Assembly (NCBI RefSeq): GCF_003172955.1
Contig: NZ_QGKR01000209.1
Location: 1-43,570 of the forward strand
DNA length: 43,570 bases
Source: Micromonospora acroterricola
GTDB taxonomy: Bacteria > Actinomycetota > Actinomycetes > Mycobacteriales > Micromonosporaceae
Reading direction: 5' to 3'
The translations under genes and the position numbers were made by a program. Below, in pieces: positions 7,769-15,507 of the stretch (positions within the stretch are counted from its first letter, which is position 1; each line of letters opens with the position of its first letter). The notes beneath the pieces are model-generated. The model did not search any database. It saw only the letters and a program-made list of their open reading frames with translations, and was not told the DNA's origin.

Positions 7769-7826
7769 TCCCGCTGATCGGCTTCAGCCCGGCACGACGT
7801 CCCGCTGATCCGCTTCAGCCCAGCAC
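7769..7826. repeat. Tandem duplication, period 31 bp, at the 3' end of znuB
   Basis: The segment beginning TCCCGCTGATC at 7769 recurs at 7800. About 27 bases are shared with two differences (TCCCGCTGATCSGCTTCAGC core, then CCRGCAC). The duplicated unit includes the znuB stop codon, so a second copy of the gene's last codons and stop lies just after it. Confidence 0.7.
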
Positions 7827-8681
7827 CACCTCGTGCGGTTCCGGCGCCGGCGCGGCGGCCGGGGCGGACCGGCGGCGCAGCGCCCGCCACACTCCGCCGG
7901 CCACGGCCACCACCAGGAAGGAGGCGATCGCCACGAGCACCACCGAGGCGCCCGGCGCGGTGTCCGCCGTCGCCGCCACCCAGACGCCGGAGCCGGCGGC
8001 GAAGAGCCCGAGCGCCATCGCGGCGGTCATCGTGCTGCGGAAGCCCCGGGTGACCTGCTGGGCGGTGGCCACCGGCACCACCATCAGCGCGCTGATCAGC
8101 AGCACCCCGACCGCCCGCATCGCGATGGTCACGGTGATCGCGGTGGTGACCGCGATCAGCAGGTTGAGGGTGCGCACCGGCAGGCCGGAGACCCGGGCGT
8201 ACTCCTCGTCGTGGCTGACCGCGAAGAGCGCCGGCCGCAACGCGATCATGGTGACGAGGATCGCCGCGCCGAGCACCGCGATGGTGGTCAGGTCGGCGGA
8301 CGAGATGGTGGTCAGCGACCCGAAAAGGTAGGCGTTGAGGTTGGCGCTGGTGGCGTCGGAGAGGCCGACCAGCAGCACACCGCCGGCGATGCCGCCGTAG
8401 AAGAGCAGGGCCAGCGCCAGGTCGCCGGAGGTGCGCCCGCGGGCGCGGACCAGCTCGATGGCGATCGCACCGGCGGTGGCGACGATCACCGCCACCAGCA
8501 CCGGCGAGCGGTTGAGCAGCAGGCCCGCGCCGACGCCGGTCAACGCCACGTGCCCGATGCCGTCGCCGATCAGCGTCAGCCGGCGCTGCACCAGGTAGAT
8601 GCCGAGCGCCGGCGCGGCCAGGCCGATCACCAGCGCGGCGATCAGGGCGCGCTGCATGTAGGGGTACTGGAAGAGTTCCAT
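7815..8681 (-). CDS. znuB: Zinc ABC transporter permease
   Basis: This 288-aa polytopic protein of the ABC-3 family has about eight hydrophobic segments. It begins with MELFQYPYMQRALIAALVIG and shows the family signature LIGDGIGHVALTGVGAGLLL near residues 38-57. It forms the membrane channel for zinc (or manganese) import with the adjacent ATPase and lipoprotein. Its ATG at 8681 is 2 bases after the ATPase stop, which implies a tightly coupled operon. The last residues and stop codon sit in a 31-bp tandem duplication. Zinc is preferred over manganese because of the Zur/SmtB genes that follow. Confidence 0.92.
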   Translation of the reverse strand: MELFQYPYMQRALIAALVIGLAAPALGIYLVQRRLTLIGDGIGHVALTGVGAGLLLNRSPVLVAVIVATAGAIAIELVRARGRTSGDLALALLFYGGIAGGVLLVGLSDATSANLNAYLFGSLTTISSADLTTIAVLGAAILVTMIALRPALFAVSHDEEYARVSGLPVRTLNLLIAVTTAITVTIAMRAVGVLLISALMVVPVATAQQVTRGFRSTMTAAMALGLFAAGSGVWVAATADTAPGASVVLVAIASFLVVAVAGGVWRALRRRSAPAAAPAPEPHEVVLG

Positions 8682-8683
8682 GC

Positions 8684-9445
8684 TCAGTTGCTCCACAGCC
8701 CGGCGGGCTCGTCGGGACCGTGCGGGTGCACGTGGTCGTGGTCGGGCTCCGCGTGGTGGCCGGCCGGGTCCGGCACGGAACCGTCGTGACAGATGCCGCC
8801 CTCGTGGACGACGACCGCCCGGCTGATCACCGGTCGCAGCGGGCCCAGCTCGTGGGCCACCAGCAGCACCGTCCCGCCGCCGGCGACGAAGTCGCGCAAC
8901 GCGTCGGCGAACGCCTCCTGGCTGCCCGCGTCCACCCCGGCGGTGGGCTCGTCGAGGATCAGCAGCTCCGGTTGGCCGGCCAGCGCGCGGGCGATCAGGG
9001 TGCGCTGCTGCTGGCCGCCGGAGAGGGTGGACACCGGGTCGGTGGCCCGGTCGGCGAGGTCGACCGCGCGCAGCGCGGCGTCGACGGCGGCCCGGTCGGC
9101 GGTGCCTGGCGGGCGGAGCAACCCTCGGCGGGCCAGCCGGCCGGAGGCCACCACCTCGCGGACGGTGGCCGGTACGCCGCCGCCCGCGCCGAGGCGCTGG
9201 GGGACGTACCCGATGCGCTGCCACTGCCGGAACCGGCGCAGCGGCCGGTCGAAGAGGGTGATCGAGCCCCCGCTGAGCGGGACCAGCCCGAGCACGGCCC
9301 GAATCAGCGTGGACTTGCCGGAGCCGTTGGCCCCGAGCACCGCGACGACCTCCCCGGTGGCCACGGTGAGCGAGACGTCCCGGAGCACGGGGCGGCCGTC
9401 GTAGCCGACCGCCCCGTGCTCGACGGTGATGACAGGTGTGCTCAC
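8684..9445 (-). CDS. znuC: Zinc ABC transporter ATP-binding protein
   Basis: This 253-aa ATPase has Walker A GANGSGKST near residues 38-46, the signature LSGGQQQR near 142-149, Walker B LLILDEPTAGVD near 161-172 and the switch His in VAHEL near 195. The C-terminus is rich in His (GHHAEPDHDHVHPHGPDEP), a likely zinc-binding tail seen in some ZnuC proteins. The GTG at 9445 overlaps the znuA stop (GTGA). It powers zinc import from the cytoplasmic face together with the permease at 7815-8681. Confidence 0.92.
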   Translation of the reverse strand: MSTPVITVEHGAVGYDGRPVLRDVSLTVATGEVVAVLGANGSGKSTLIRAVLGLVPLSGGSITLFDRPLRRFRQWQRIGYVPQRLGAGGGVPATVREVVASGRLARRGLLRPPGTADRAAVDAALRAVDLADRATDPVSTLSGGQQQRTLIARALAGQPELLILDEPTAGVDAGSQEAFADALRDFVAGGGTVLLVAHELGPLRPVISRAVVVHEGGICHDGSVPDPAGHHAEPDHDHVHPHGPDEPAGLWSN

Positions 9446-10392
9446 GAGCAGCTCAACGCCGTCCGCAGGGCCTGCAGGTTGGTGCGCATCACCGAAAGGT
9501 AGTCCGCGCCGCTGCCGGCGGCGAGCCCTTCGATCGGGTCCAGCACCGCGGTCCTCGCGCCGACCTGGCCGGCGATGGTCTCGGCGACCTTGGGGCTGAC
9601 CAGCGTCTCGAAGAAGATCGTGCTGGCCTGGTGGTCCTTCGCCTCCTCGATCACCTGCGCCAGTCGCTGCGGCGAGGGCTCGACGTCCGGGCTCAGACCG
9701 GTGATGCCGACCTGCTCGAGCCGGTAGCGGTCGGCCAGGTAGCCGAACGCGGCGTGGCTGGTCACGATCTCGCGGCGCTGGCAGGTTCGCAGGCCCTGGT
9801 TGAACTCGCCGTCCAGGTTCGTCAGGTCGGCGCGCAGCGCCGCGGAGCGGGCGGTGTAGTCGGCGGCGTGGTCGGGGTCGGCCTTGCCGAGGCGCTGGGC
9901 GAGCTGGTCGCCGATGGCGGCGAAACGGGTCGGGTCGAGCCAGACGTGCGGGTCCTTGCCGCCGCCGTGCTCCTCCTCGCCGTGCTCCTCCTCGCCCTCG
10001 TGGTTGTGCCCGCCGGCGCTCGCGTCCAGCAGCGGCTGCACGCTGGTCACGTCGAACGCCCGGTCGCCACCGTTCTGCCCGATGGCCTCGTCCACCGCCG
10101 GCTGGAAGCCCTTCAGGTAGACGATCAACTCCGCCTCGCTGACCTGGCCGACCTGGCCCGGGGTGAGCTCCAGGTCGTGCGGCTCCGCGCCGGGCTTGGC
10201 GAGGTTGGTCACCCGGACCGCGTCGCCGCCGATCCGCTCGGCGAGGAACTGGAGCGGGTAGAACGCGGCCACCACGTCGACCCGTTGGGGATCGGCGCCG
10301 GCGGCACCGCCGGTGGAACAGCCGGCTCCGGCGCCCAGGGCGAGCAGGGCGGTCGCGGCGGCCAGGACACGGGTCGTGGTGCGGTTGGTCAT
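9442..10392 (-). CDS. znuA: Zinc-binding lipoprotein of ABC transporter
   Basis: This 316-aa cluster A-I solute-binding protein has a lipoprotein signal (LLALGAGAGC, acylated Cys at residue 25) for anchoring outside the membrane. The fold signatures FYPLQFLAERIGGD, EPHDLELTP with a metal-ligand His, and ITGLSPDVEPSPQRLAQVIE are present. A His/Glu-rich loop, GGHNHEGEEEHGEEEHGGG, lies near residues 118-136, typical of zinc rather than manganese binders. The ATG at 10392 is chosen over a TTG at 10419 because the latter would lie inside the Zur box and lengthen the signal peptide. First gene of the znuA-znuC-znuB-arsR-zur operon. Confidence 0.92.
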   Translation of the reverse strand: MTNRTTTRVLAAATALLALGAGAGCSTGGAAGADPQRVDVVAAFYPLQFLAERIGGDAVRVTNLAKPGAEPHDLELTPGQVGQVSEAELIVYLKGFQPAVDEAIGQNGGDRAFDVTSVQPLLDASAGGHNHEGEEEHGEEEHGGGKDPHVWLDPTRFAAIGDQLAQRLGKADPDHAADYTARSAALRADLTNLDGEFNQGLRTCQRREIVTSHAAFGYLADRYRLEQVGITGLSPDVEPSPQRLAQVIEEAKDHQASTIFFETLVSPKVAETIAGQVGARTAVLDPIEGLAAGSGADYLSVMRTNLQALRTALSCS

Positions 10393-10414
10393 GCGGTCAA
10401 CTGTCCGTGGCAAC

Positions 10415-10427
10415 GACAATGATTGTC
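10415..10427 (-). promoter_or_regulatory. Zur-box-like palindrome upstream of znuA
   Basis: GACAAT-G-ATTGTC is a 13-bp odd-centred palindrome, 22 bases before the znuA ATG. It matches the form of actinobacterial Zur/Fur-type operators (TGAnAATnATTnTCA). A consensus -35, TTGACA, read on the minus strand (10424-10429), overlaps it, so a bound repressor would block the promoter. Confidence 0.75.
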
Positions 10428-10446
10428 AACAACGCATGATTGCATG

Positions 10447-10704
10447 TCAGAGCAGCTTCGCCAGGCCCACGGTCACCAGCAGGGTCAGCATCAGCAGTCG
10501 GATCAGCCGGGTCTGCGGCGCTTGAACCGGCCAGGTGGTGGCCAACAGGACGATCAGGGCCGCGGCGAGGGCGAGCGTCAGCAGCCCGCCGATCACCCCG
10601 GGCGTGAAGAACGCGACCAGCACCACCACCAGGGTGAGCAGGAACACCGACGTCGGGTTCGCCCCGGCCAACCGGGCCAGCAGAGGGCGCTGCGTACGCT
10701 GCAT
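10447..10704 (-). CDS. DUF6703 family small membrane protein
   Basis: This 85-aa protein begins MQRTQRPLLARLAGANPTSVF and has three close hydrophobic segments (about residues 20-36, 38-52 and 65-83). This is the layout of the uncharacterised DUF6703 family of actinobacteria. The ATG at 10704 has TAGAGT 7 bases upstream on the minus strand and no ribosome site, so it looks leaderless. It is divergent from the ABM monooxygenase gene (27 bases between starts) and lies just upstream of the zinc operon on the same strand, with 54 bases between its stop and the znuA start. Function unknown. Confidence 0.8.
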   Translation of the reverse strand: MQRTQRPLLARLAGANPTSVFLLTLVVVLVAFFTPGVIGGLLTLALAAALIVLLATTWPVQAPQTRLIRLLMLTLLVTVGLAKLL

Positions 10705-10711
10705 CCCACAG

Positions 10712-10717
10712 ACTCTA
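10712..10717 (-). promoter_or_regulatory. -10-like TAGAGT, likely leaderless start for DUF6703 gene
   Basis: On the minus strand TAGAGT is followed by 7 bases and then the ATG at 10704. The spacing matches other likely leaderless starts in this window. Confidence 0.45.
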
Positions 10718-10731
10718 CGAGGAGGAACCCG

Positions 10732-11073
10732 GTGCTGGTGACCAACCGGTTCGTGGTCGACGTCGATGTCGCCGACGACTTCACCGAACGGGCGCACGCC
10801 GCCCTCACCGCGCTGGCCGCCCGCCCCGGCTACCTGCGCGGTCAACTGGTCCGGGCACTGGACGACCCCCGGCACTGGGCCCTGGTCACCGAGTGGGAGT
10901 CGGTCGGCACGTACCGGCGGGCGCTGGGCGCCTTCGAGGTCAAGGTGAGCGCCGTGCCGCTGCTCGCCGAGTCGGTCGACGAACCGTCCGCGTACGAGGC
11001 GCTGGCGAACGCGGCGCCCGGCGGGGCCGTGGTGGTCGCCGAGAGTGATCGTGCTGCGGGTCCTTACCGCTGA
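10732..11073 (+). CDS. Antibiotic biosynthesis monooxygenase (ABM) domain protein
   Basis: This 113-aa protein is a small ferredoxin-like alpha/beta barrel: FVVDVDVADDFTERAHAALTALAARPGYLRGQLVRALDDPRHWALVTEWES has the strand-helix-strand pattern and the typical RPGYL and W...E..S words. ABM proteins are dimeric and include cofactor-free quinone-forming monooxygenases, haem-degrading enzymes and many of unknown activity. The start is GTG at 10732 with GGAGG 6 bases upstream. It is divergent from DUF6703 and followed 24 bases later by a membrane-anchored protein gene with its own promoter box. No substrate can be proposed. Confidence 0.8.
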   Translation: MLVTNRFVVDVDVADDFTERAHAALTALAARPGYLRGQLVRALDDPRHWALVTEWESVGTYRRALGAFEVKVSAVPLLAESVDEPSAYEALANAAPGGAVVVAESDRAAGPYR

Positions 11074-11085
11074 GCCGCCGGGCAC

Positions 11086-11091
11086 TACCCT
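11086..11091 (+). promoter_or_regulatory. -10-like TACCCT, likely leaderless start
   Basis: TACCCT is followed by exactly 6 bases and the ATG at 11098, with no Shine-Dalgarno. Confidence 0.5.
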
Positions 11092-11097
11092 GCTCCT

Positions 11098-11577
11098 ATG
11101 ACCGCACCCGCCCCGCCGCCCGGTCCCGGTGTGGCTCCGCCGTTCGCCGCGCCGCCCACCGAGGGCCGCCGCACCCGGCTCTGGATCGGCCTCGGCGTCG
11201 GCGCGCTCGCCGTGCTGCTCTGCTGTGGCGGGGGTGGCGCGGCCGTGGTCGGCCTGGCCGTCACCGGCGTGCAGGCGATCCGGGAGCAGGGCCGCACGGT
11301 GACCAGCGACTACTACCAGGCGCTGGTCGAGCGGAACTACGGGCGGGCCTACGACCAGCTCTGCGACGACGCGCAGCGACGCGAGTCCCGGCCCGAGTTC
11401 GAGCGGCGCGCGGCCGCCGAGCCGCAGGTCGCCACCTACCGGGTCGGTGAGGTCGACACGACCAACCTGACCGTGCCCGTCGACGTGACGCTCGACGGCG
11501 GCGACCGGGAGCAGCAGCAGGTCAGCCTCGGCCAGGACGGGCAGACCGGCGGCATGGAGGTCTGCGGGGTGAGCTGA
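11098..11577 (+). CDS. Membrane-anchored extracytoplasmic protein of unknown function
   Basis: This 159-aa protein has a Pro-rich cytoplasmic N-terminus (about 25 residues), one hydrophobic segment (LWIGLGVGALAVLLCCGGGG to residue 60) and a C-terminal domain of about 95 residues outside the membrane. The domain pattern TSDYYQALVERNYGRAYDQLCDDAQRR resembles small NTF2/DUF4878-like lipoprotein or anchored domains. Two Cys residues in the outer domain (QLCDDA and the near-terminal EVCGV) could form a disulfide. No enzyme motif is seen. It has its own leaderless-type promoter and precedes glyS by 114 bases. Confidence 0.7.
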   Translation: MTAPAPPPGPGVAPPFAAPPTEGRRTRLWIGLGVGALAVLLCCGGGGAAVVGLAVTGVQAIREQGRTVTSDYYQALVERNYGRAYDQLCDDAQRRESRPEFERRAAAEPQVATYRVGEVDTTNLTVPVDVTLDGGDREQQQVSLGQDGQTGGMEVCGVS

Positions 11578-11691
11578 GCCGCCCCCGGTATTCTGCTGGG
11601 CTCGGGGCGACGGTGGTCGTACGGTTGTCCCGAACCGACCGATCCATCCACATCTCGCCCCCGCCGACCGCCAGCCGGCGTAGGAGGAAAC

Positions 11692-13071
11692 ATGCCCGCA
11701 GACCGTATCGACGCCGTCGTCAGCCTCGCCAAGCGCCGAGGCTTCGTCTTCCCCTCCAGCGAGATCTACGGAGGCACCCGATCGGCGTGGGACTACGGCC
11801 CGCTCGGCGTGGAGCTCAAGGAGAACGTCCGCCGGCAGTGGTGGAAGACCATGGTCCAGCAGCGCGACGACGTCGTCGGCCTCGACTCCGCGGTGATCCT
11901 GGCCCGGAAGGTCTGGGAGGCGTCCGGCCACATCGCCGAGTTCGTCGACCCGCTCACCGAGTGCCAGTTCTGCCACAAGCGGTTCCGGGCGGACCACCTG
12001 GAGGAGGCGTACGAGGCCAAGCATGGCAAGCCGCCGGCCTCGCTCGCCGAGCTCAACTGCCCCAACTGTGGCAACAAGGGCACCTTCACCGAGCCGAAGA
12101 TGTTCAACGGCCTCATGAAGACCTACCTGGGCCCGGTGGAGAGCGACGAGGGGCTGCACTACCTGCGCCCGGAGACCGCCCAGGGCATCTTCGTCAACTA
12201 CAAGAACGTCGAGACGGTCGCCCGCAAGAAGCCGCCGTTCGGCATCGCGCAGACCGGCAAGTCGTTCCGCAACGAGATCACCCCGGGCAACTTCATCTTC
12301 CGGACCCGGGAGTTCGAGCAGATGGAGATGGAGTTCTTCGTCGAGCCGGGCACGGACGAGCAGTGGCACGAGTACTGGCTCCAGGAGCGCTGGAACTGGT
12401 ACCTCGACCTCGGCCTCTCCGCGGACAACCTGCGGCTCTACGAGCACCCCAAGGAGAAGCTCTCCCACTACTCGAAGCGGACGGTGGACATCGAGTACCG
12501 CTTCCAGTTCGGTGGCACCGAGTTCGCCGAGCTGGAGGGCGTCGCCAACCGCACCGACTTCGACCTCTCCACGCACAGCAAGCACTCCGGCGTCGACCTG
12601 TCCTACTTCGACCAGACCAAGGGCGAGCGCTGGATGCCGTACGTCATCGAGCCCGCCGCCGGTCTGACCCGCGCGGTGCTCGCCTTCCTGCTGGAGGCGT
12701 ACGACGAGGACGAGGCGCCGAACACCAAGGGCGGCGTGGACAAGCGCACGGTGATGCGGTTCGACCCGCGGCTGGCCCCGGTCAAGGTGGCGGTGCTGCC
12801 GCTGTCCCGCAACGAGGCGCTGTCGCCGAAGGCGAAGGACCTCGCCACGCTGCTGCGCAAGCGCTGGGTGGTGGAGTTTGACGACTCGCAGGCGATCGGG
12901 CGCCGCTACCGCCGGCAGGACGAGATCGGCACCCCGTTCTGCGTGACGGTGGACTTCGACACCCTGGACGACAACGCCGTGACGGTCCGCAACCGGGACA
13001 CCATGGCCCAGGAGCGGGTTGCCCTCGACCAGGTCGAGCGTTACCTGATCGAGCGCCTCCCCGGCTGCTGA
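11692..13071 (+). CDS. glyS: Glycine--tRNA ligase, alpha2 type
   Basis: This 459-aa class II aminoacyl-tRNA synthetase charges tRNA-Gly. It is the homodimeric (alpha2) form of actinobacteria rather than the alpha2beta2 form. It begins [23 protein letters not shown], contains a Cys pair (CQFCHK near residue 97 and CPNCG near 123), motif 2 residues in [14 protein letters not shown] near 162-175, [19 protein letters not shown] near 196-214 and motif 3 [10 protein letters not shown] near 324. The C-terminal anticodon-binding domain is present from [12 protein letters not shown]. Length is normal. AGGAGG lies 7 bases before the ATG. A long hairpin follows the stop. Confidence 0.97.
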   Translation: MPADRIDAVVSLAKRRGFVFPSSEIYGGTRSAWDYGPLGVELKENVRRQWWKTMVQQRDDVVGLDSAVILARKVWEASGHIAEFVDPLTECQFCHKRFRADHLEEAYEAKHGKPPASLAELNCPNCGNKGTFTEPKMFNGLMKTYLGPVESDEGLHYLRPETAQGIFVNYKNVETVARKKPPFGIAQTGKSFRNEITPGNFIFRTREFEQMEMEFFVEPGTDEQWHEYWLQERWNWYLDLGLSADNLRLYEHPKEKLSHYSKRTVDIEYRFQFGGTEFAELEGVANRTDFDLSTHSKHSGVDLSYFDQTKGERWMPYVIEPAAGLTRAVLAFLLEAYDEDEAPNTKGGVDKRTVMRFDPRLAPVKVAVLPLSRNEALSPKAKDLATLLRKRWVVEFDDSQAIGRRYRRQDEIGTPFCVTVDFDTLDDNAVTVRNRDTMAQERVALDQVERYLIERLPGC

Positions 13072-13081
13072 GACGGCGGGC

Positions 13082-13124
13082 ACGGGGCCTCGGCCGACGC
13101 GGAAAGCGCCGGTCGGGGCCCCGT
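13082..13124 (+). terminator. glyS terminator hairpin overlapping the dus promoter
   Basis: Bases 13082-13100 pair with 13106-13124 over 19 positions (one mismatch and two G-T wobbles) around the loop GGAAA, 11 bases past the glyS stop. The last base of the stem is the first base of the TACACT box of the next gene. Confidence 0.8.
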
Positions 13125-13129
13125 ACACT
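13124..13129 (+). promoter_or_regulatory. -10 box TACACT of dus, leaderless
   Basis: TACACT is followed by 6 bases and the GTG at 13136. The -35 region would fall inside the glyS terminator stem. Confidence 0.55.
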
Positions 13130-13135
13130 TGTGCG

Positions 13136-14308
13136 GTGACTGCCTCGACCCTGCCTGCGCTGCGCCCGTTGACCCTCGGGCGGCACCAGGTGTGGCCGCC
13201 GGTGGTGCTGGCGCCGATGGCCGGGATCACCAATGTCGGGTTCCGTCGGCTCTGCCGGGAGCAGGGCGGCGGCATCTACGTCTGCGAGATGATCACCACC
13301 CGGGCGCTGGTCGAGCGGAACCCGAAGACGCTGCGCATGATCGCGTTCGGCGAGGACGAGCAGCCCCGCAGCCTCCAGCTCTACGGCACCGATCCGGAGA
13401 TCACCGCCGCCGCCGTGCGGATCGTGGTGGAGCGTGACCTCGCCGACCACATCGACCTCAACTTCGGCTGTCCGGTGCCCAAGGTGACGCGGCGTGGCGG
13501 CGGCGCGGCCCTGCCGTGGCGGCGCCGGCTCTTCGCCCGGCTGGTGAAGGCCGCCGTGGACGCCGCGTCGCCGGCCGGGGTGCCGGTCACGGTCAAGATG
13601 CGCAAGGGCATCGACGACGAGCATCTGACGTACGTCGAGGCGGGGCTCGCCGCCCAGGAGGCCGGTGTCGCGGCGGTGGCCCTGCACGGGCGCACGGCCG
13701 GGCAGCGCTACTCGGGCACGGCCGACTGGGACGCGATCGCCACGCTCAAGCAGGCCCTCGACGTGCCGGTGCTGGGCAACGGTGACATCTGGGAGGCCGA
13801 CGACGCCCTGCGGATGGTCGCGCACACCGGCGTCGACGGCGTGGTGGTCGGGCGCGGCTGCCTGGGCCGACCGTGGCTCTTCGCCGACCTGGAGGCCGCC
13901 TTCCACGGTCGCCCGGAGCGGCGGCTGCCCACTCTCGGCGAGGTAGCGGTGACCATGCGCCGGCACGCCGAGCTGCTGGTCGACCAGTTCGTGGCGGGCG
14001 CCCGCAACCCGGCCCGGGGTGAGCGGGACGGCTGCACCGACTTCCGCAAGCACGTCGCCTGGTACCTGAAGGGTTTCCCGGTCGGCGGCGAGCTGCGCCG
14101 TTCGCTCGCGATGATCGAGAGCCTGGCCCAGCTCGACGACCTGCTCGGCAAGCTCGACCCGGCAGAGCCGTTCCCGCTGACCGCCCTGGGCCAGCCGCGT
14201 GGCCGGACGAACTCCCCGGGCAAGGTCTCCCTACCGGACGGCTGGCTGGCCAGCAGGGACGACGACGCGGTTCCCGAGGGCGCGGAGCTGGACGACTCCG
14301 GCGGCTGA
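13136..14308 (+). CDS. dus: tRNA-dihydrouridine synthase
   Basis: This 390-aa flavoenzyme reduces specific uridines of tRNA to dihydrouridine. It is an FMN-binding TIM barrel: VVLAPMAGITNVGFRRLCRE at residues 23-42, LQLYGTDPE near 81, the substrate-site motif HIDLNFGCPVPKV near 105 with its conserved Cys, VTVKMRKGID near 151, LHGRTAGQRYSG near 183 and VLGNGDIW with VVVGRGCLGRPWLF near 212-245 for flavin phosphate binding. A helical C-terminal domain follows (CTDFRKHVAWYLKGFP). The GTG at 13136 lacks a ribosome site and lies 6 bases after TACACT. A perfect hairpin shared with the convergent C39 peptidase gene follows the stop. Confidence 0.93.
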   Translation: MTASTLPALRPLTLGRHQVWPPVVLAPMAGITNVGFRRLCREQGGGIYVCEMITTRALVERNPKTLRMIAFGEDEQPRSLQLYGTDPEITAAAVRIVVERDLADHIDLNFGCPVPKVTRRGGGAALPWRRRLFARLVKAAVDAASPAGVPVTVKMRKGIDDEHLTYVEAGLAAQEAGVAAVALHGRTAGQRYSGTADWDAIATLKQALDVPVLGNGDIWEADDALRMVAHTGVDGVVVGRGCLGRPWLFADLEAAFHGRPERRLPTLGEVAVTMRRHAELLVDQFVAGARNPARGERDGCTDFRKHVAWYLKGFPVGGELRRSLAMIESLAQLDDLLGKLDPAEPFPLTALGQPRGRTNSPGKVSLPDGWLASRDDDAVPEGAELDDSGG

Positions 14309-14320
14309 CCCGAACGACGA

Positions 14321-14354
14321 CGAAGGGCCGACCCCTGGTGGGATCGGCCCTTCG
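14321..14354. terminator. Bidirectional terminator between dus and the C39-like peptidase gene
   Basis: CGAAGGGCCGA (14321-14331) and TCGGCCCTTCG (14344-14354) form a perfect 11-bp stem with a 12-base loop. It lies between convergent stop codons at 14308 and 14369 and is followed on the plus strand by GTGTTT. Confidence 0.88.
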
Positions 14355-14368
14355 TGTTTCGGTGTGTG

Positions 14369-15025
14369 TCAGGAGGCCGAGTAGCCGCGGGTGGCGATCC
14401 AGTCGGCCAGGTTGTCGACGCTGATCCAGTACGAGGCCATGTTCGGATCGGCGGAGTCGGCGATCTTCACCGTCTCGCCGCCGTCGCGGTAGCCCACCAC
14501 GCTGATGTAGTGGCCACCCTCGAAGGAGTGGACGGCGCCATCGACGTCGGTGGTGGTGCCGGCGATGTTGGCGACCACGGCCCGGCCCTCGTCCACGGTG
14601 TGCACGATGTCGCCGCGCAGCTTGTCGGTCTGCTTGTCGTCGGCCCGGGCGTCGCGGATCTCGACGCTGCGGTACGCGTCCTTGCCGGTCTCCTTGTTCA
14701 GCACCGGCGTGATGTCGTTGATCGAGTTGGTGCCGGCCTCGGTGGTGCCCATCTCCTTGGCCATGGCGTCCACGTCGATGTTCTTGCCCTGCACGGACAG
14801 GGCGTTACGCGTGGCGGCCGGGCCGCAGTAGTAGAAGTTGGGCTGGGCCTCGTAGCGGACGTTGAGCTCGCGATCGCCGTGGCCCTTGCGGTCGGTCTGG
14901 GTCTGCGTGGCCGGCTTGACGTCCGACATGGCGTACGCGACGGTCACGGGGCCGGCGATGGCGCCGCCCGTGAAGGCGAGGCCGGCAGCGGTCAGAGCGG
15001 TCTTGCGGATCAGATCGGTACGCAT
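14369..15025 (-). CDS. Secreted C39-like cysteine peptidase
   Basis: This 218-aa protein has a classical signal peptide (MRTDLIRKTALTAAGLAFTG, likely cleaved after VAYA near residue 32). A papain-like C39 domain follows, with the catalytic Cys in NFYYCGPAATRNAL near residue 67, the His in FEGGHYISVVGYRDG near 171 and an Asp in KIADSADPN near 189, in the order expected for C39/peptidase_C39_2 proteins. Unlike bacteriocin-processing C39 domains it is not fused to an ABC transporter, and no precursor peptide or transporter is adjacent, so it probably acts outside the cell on unknown targets. AGAGGAG lies about 10 bases before the ATG. About 480 non-coding bases lie upstream. Confidence 0.82.
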   Translation of the reverse strand: MRTDLIRKTALTAAGLAFTGGAIAGPVTVAYAMSDVKPATQTQTDRKGHGDRELNVRYEAQPNFYYCGPAATRNALSVQGKNIDVDAMAKEMGTTEAGTNSINDITPVLNKETGKDAYRSVEIRDARADDKQTDKLRGDIVHTVDEGRAVVANIAGTTTDVDGAVHSFEGGHYISVVGYRDGGETVKIADSADPNMASYWISVDNLADWIATRGYSAS

Positions 15026-15507
15026 GATGGCGTGCTCCTCTGGTCGGGGGTGTGATGCGGTCACTGCCACAGGGGCCGCGTGCCGCGAAGCTTGAGGGGG
15101 ATGGTTCGAGGGATCTGCCCGGCGGCCGGTGGCCTGCTCGGGTGTCCCGGGGGTGTAACCGGGGTGGCCTGCCGGGTGTTCCCGTCGGCTGGCCCCGCCG
15201 GCCCGGGGGTCGCGGCGGTACGCCAGGTGTAACGACCCCGACCCGGCCCCGATTCCGCCCGCACAGTGGCCCCGCCCACGGGACGATCCGTGCCAAACGG
15301 GATGCCGCATCGCAACGCCCCAGCCGCCGCCGGCCCGCGCACTCCCTCCGCGGCGCTGCGCGCATTGCTGAAGTCCCGGCCCTTGCACTCGGCGCCTGGG
15401 GACCGGCGGTAAGTGTTGAGGCTGATACCTCAGAGGCATAAATATGCCTCTGAAGTATCGGGCTTCGCGGTGCGGTTGGTTCCCCGAGGGCACTGCCCCC
15501 GCCCGGG
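15026..15507. other. Non-coding stretch upstream of the C39-like gene
   Basis: No convincing gene: open frames here have skewed Pro/Arg/Gly composition and no ribosome site. The stretch holds the leader and promoter of the C39-like gene (minus strand, promoter not identifiable) and, at 15424-15459, a striking AT-rich dyad described separately. Confidence 0.7.
15424..15459. repeat. Perfect AT-rich dyad, operator-like (copy A)
   Basis: CAGAGGCATA (15431-15440), AA, TATGCCTCTG (15443-15452) is a perfect 10-bp inverted repeat. Outer arms GATAC (15424-15428) and GTATC (15455-15459) pair as well, giving a 36-bp dyad with only one 2-base interruption per side. It lies 48 bases past the GH20 stop and about 400 bases upstream of the C39-like start. 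A diverged gapless copy occurs at 31859-31895. Confidence 0.85.

Noticed and set aside
11578..11691. T-box or other riboswitch before glyS
   Set aside because: The 114-base leader has no T-box word or conserved stem; a TATTCT at 11589 may be a -10 but has no clear -35.
10447..13275. Very long minus-strand open frame opposite glyS and the neighbouring genes
   Set aside because: It runs antisense to glyS, the ABM gene and a membrane-protein gene, has His/Arg/Gly-rich shadow composition, and only its last 85 codons (DUF6703) form a believable protein. Long empty frames are normal in high-GC DNA.
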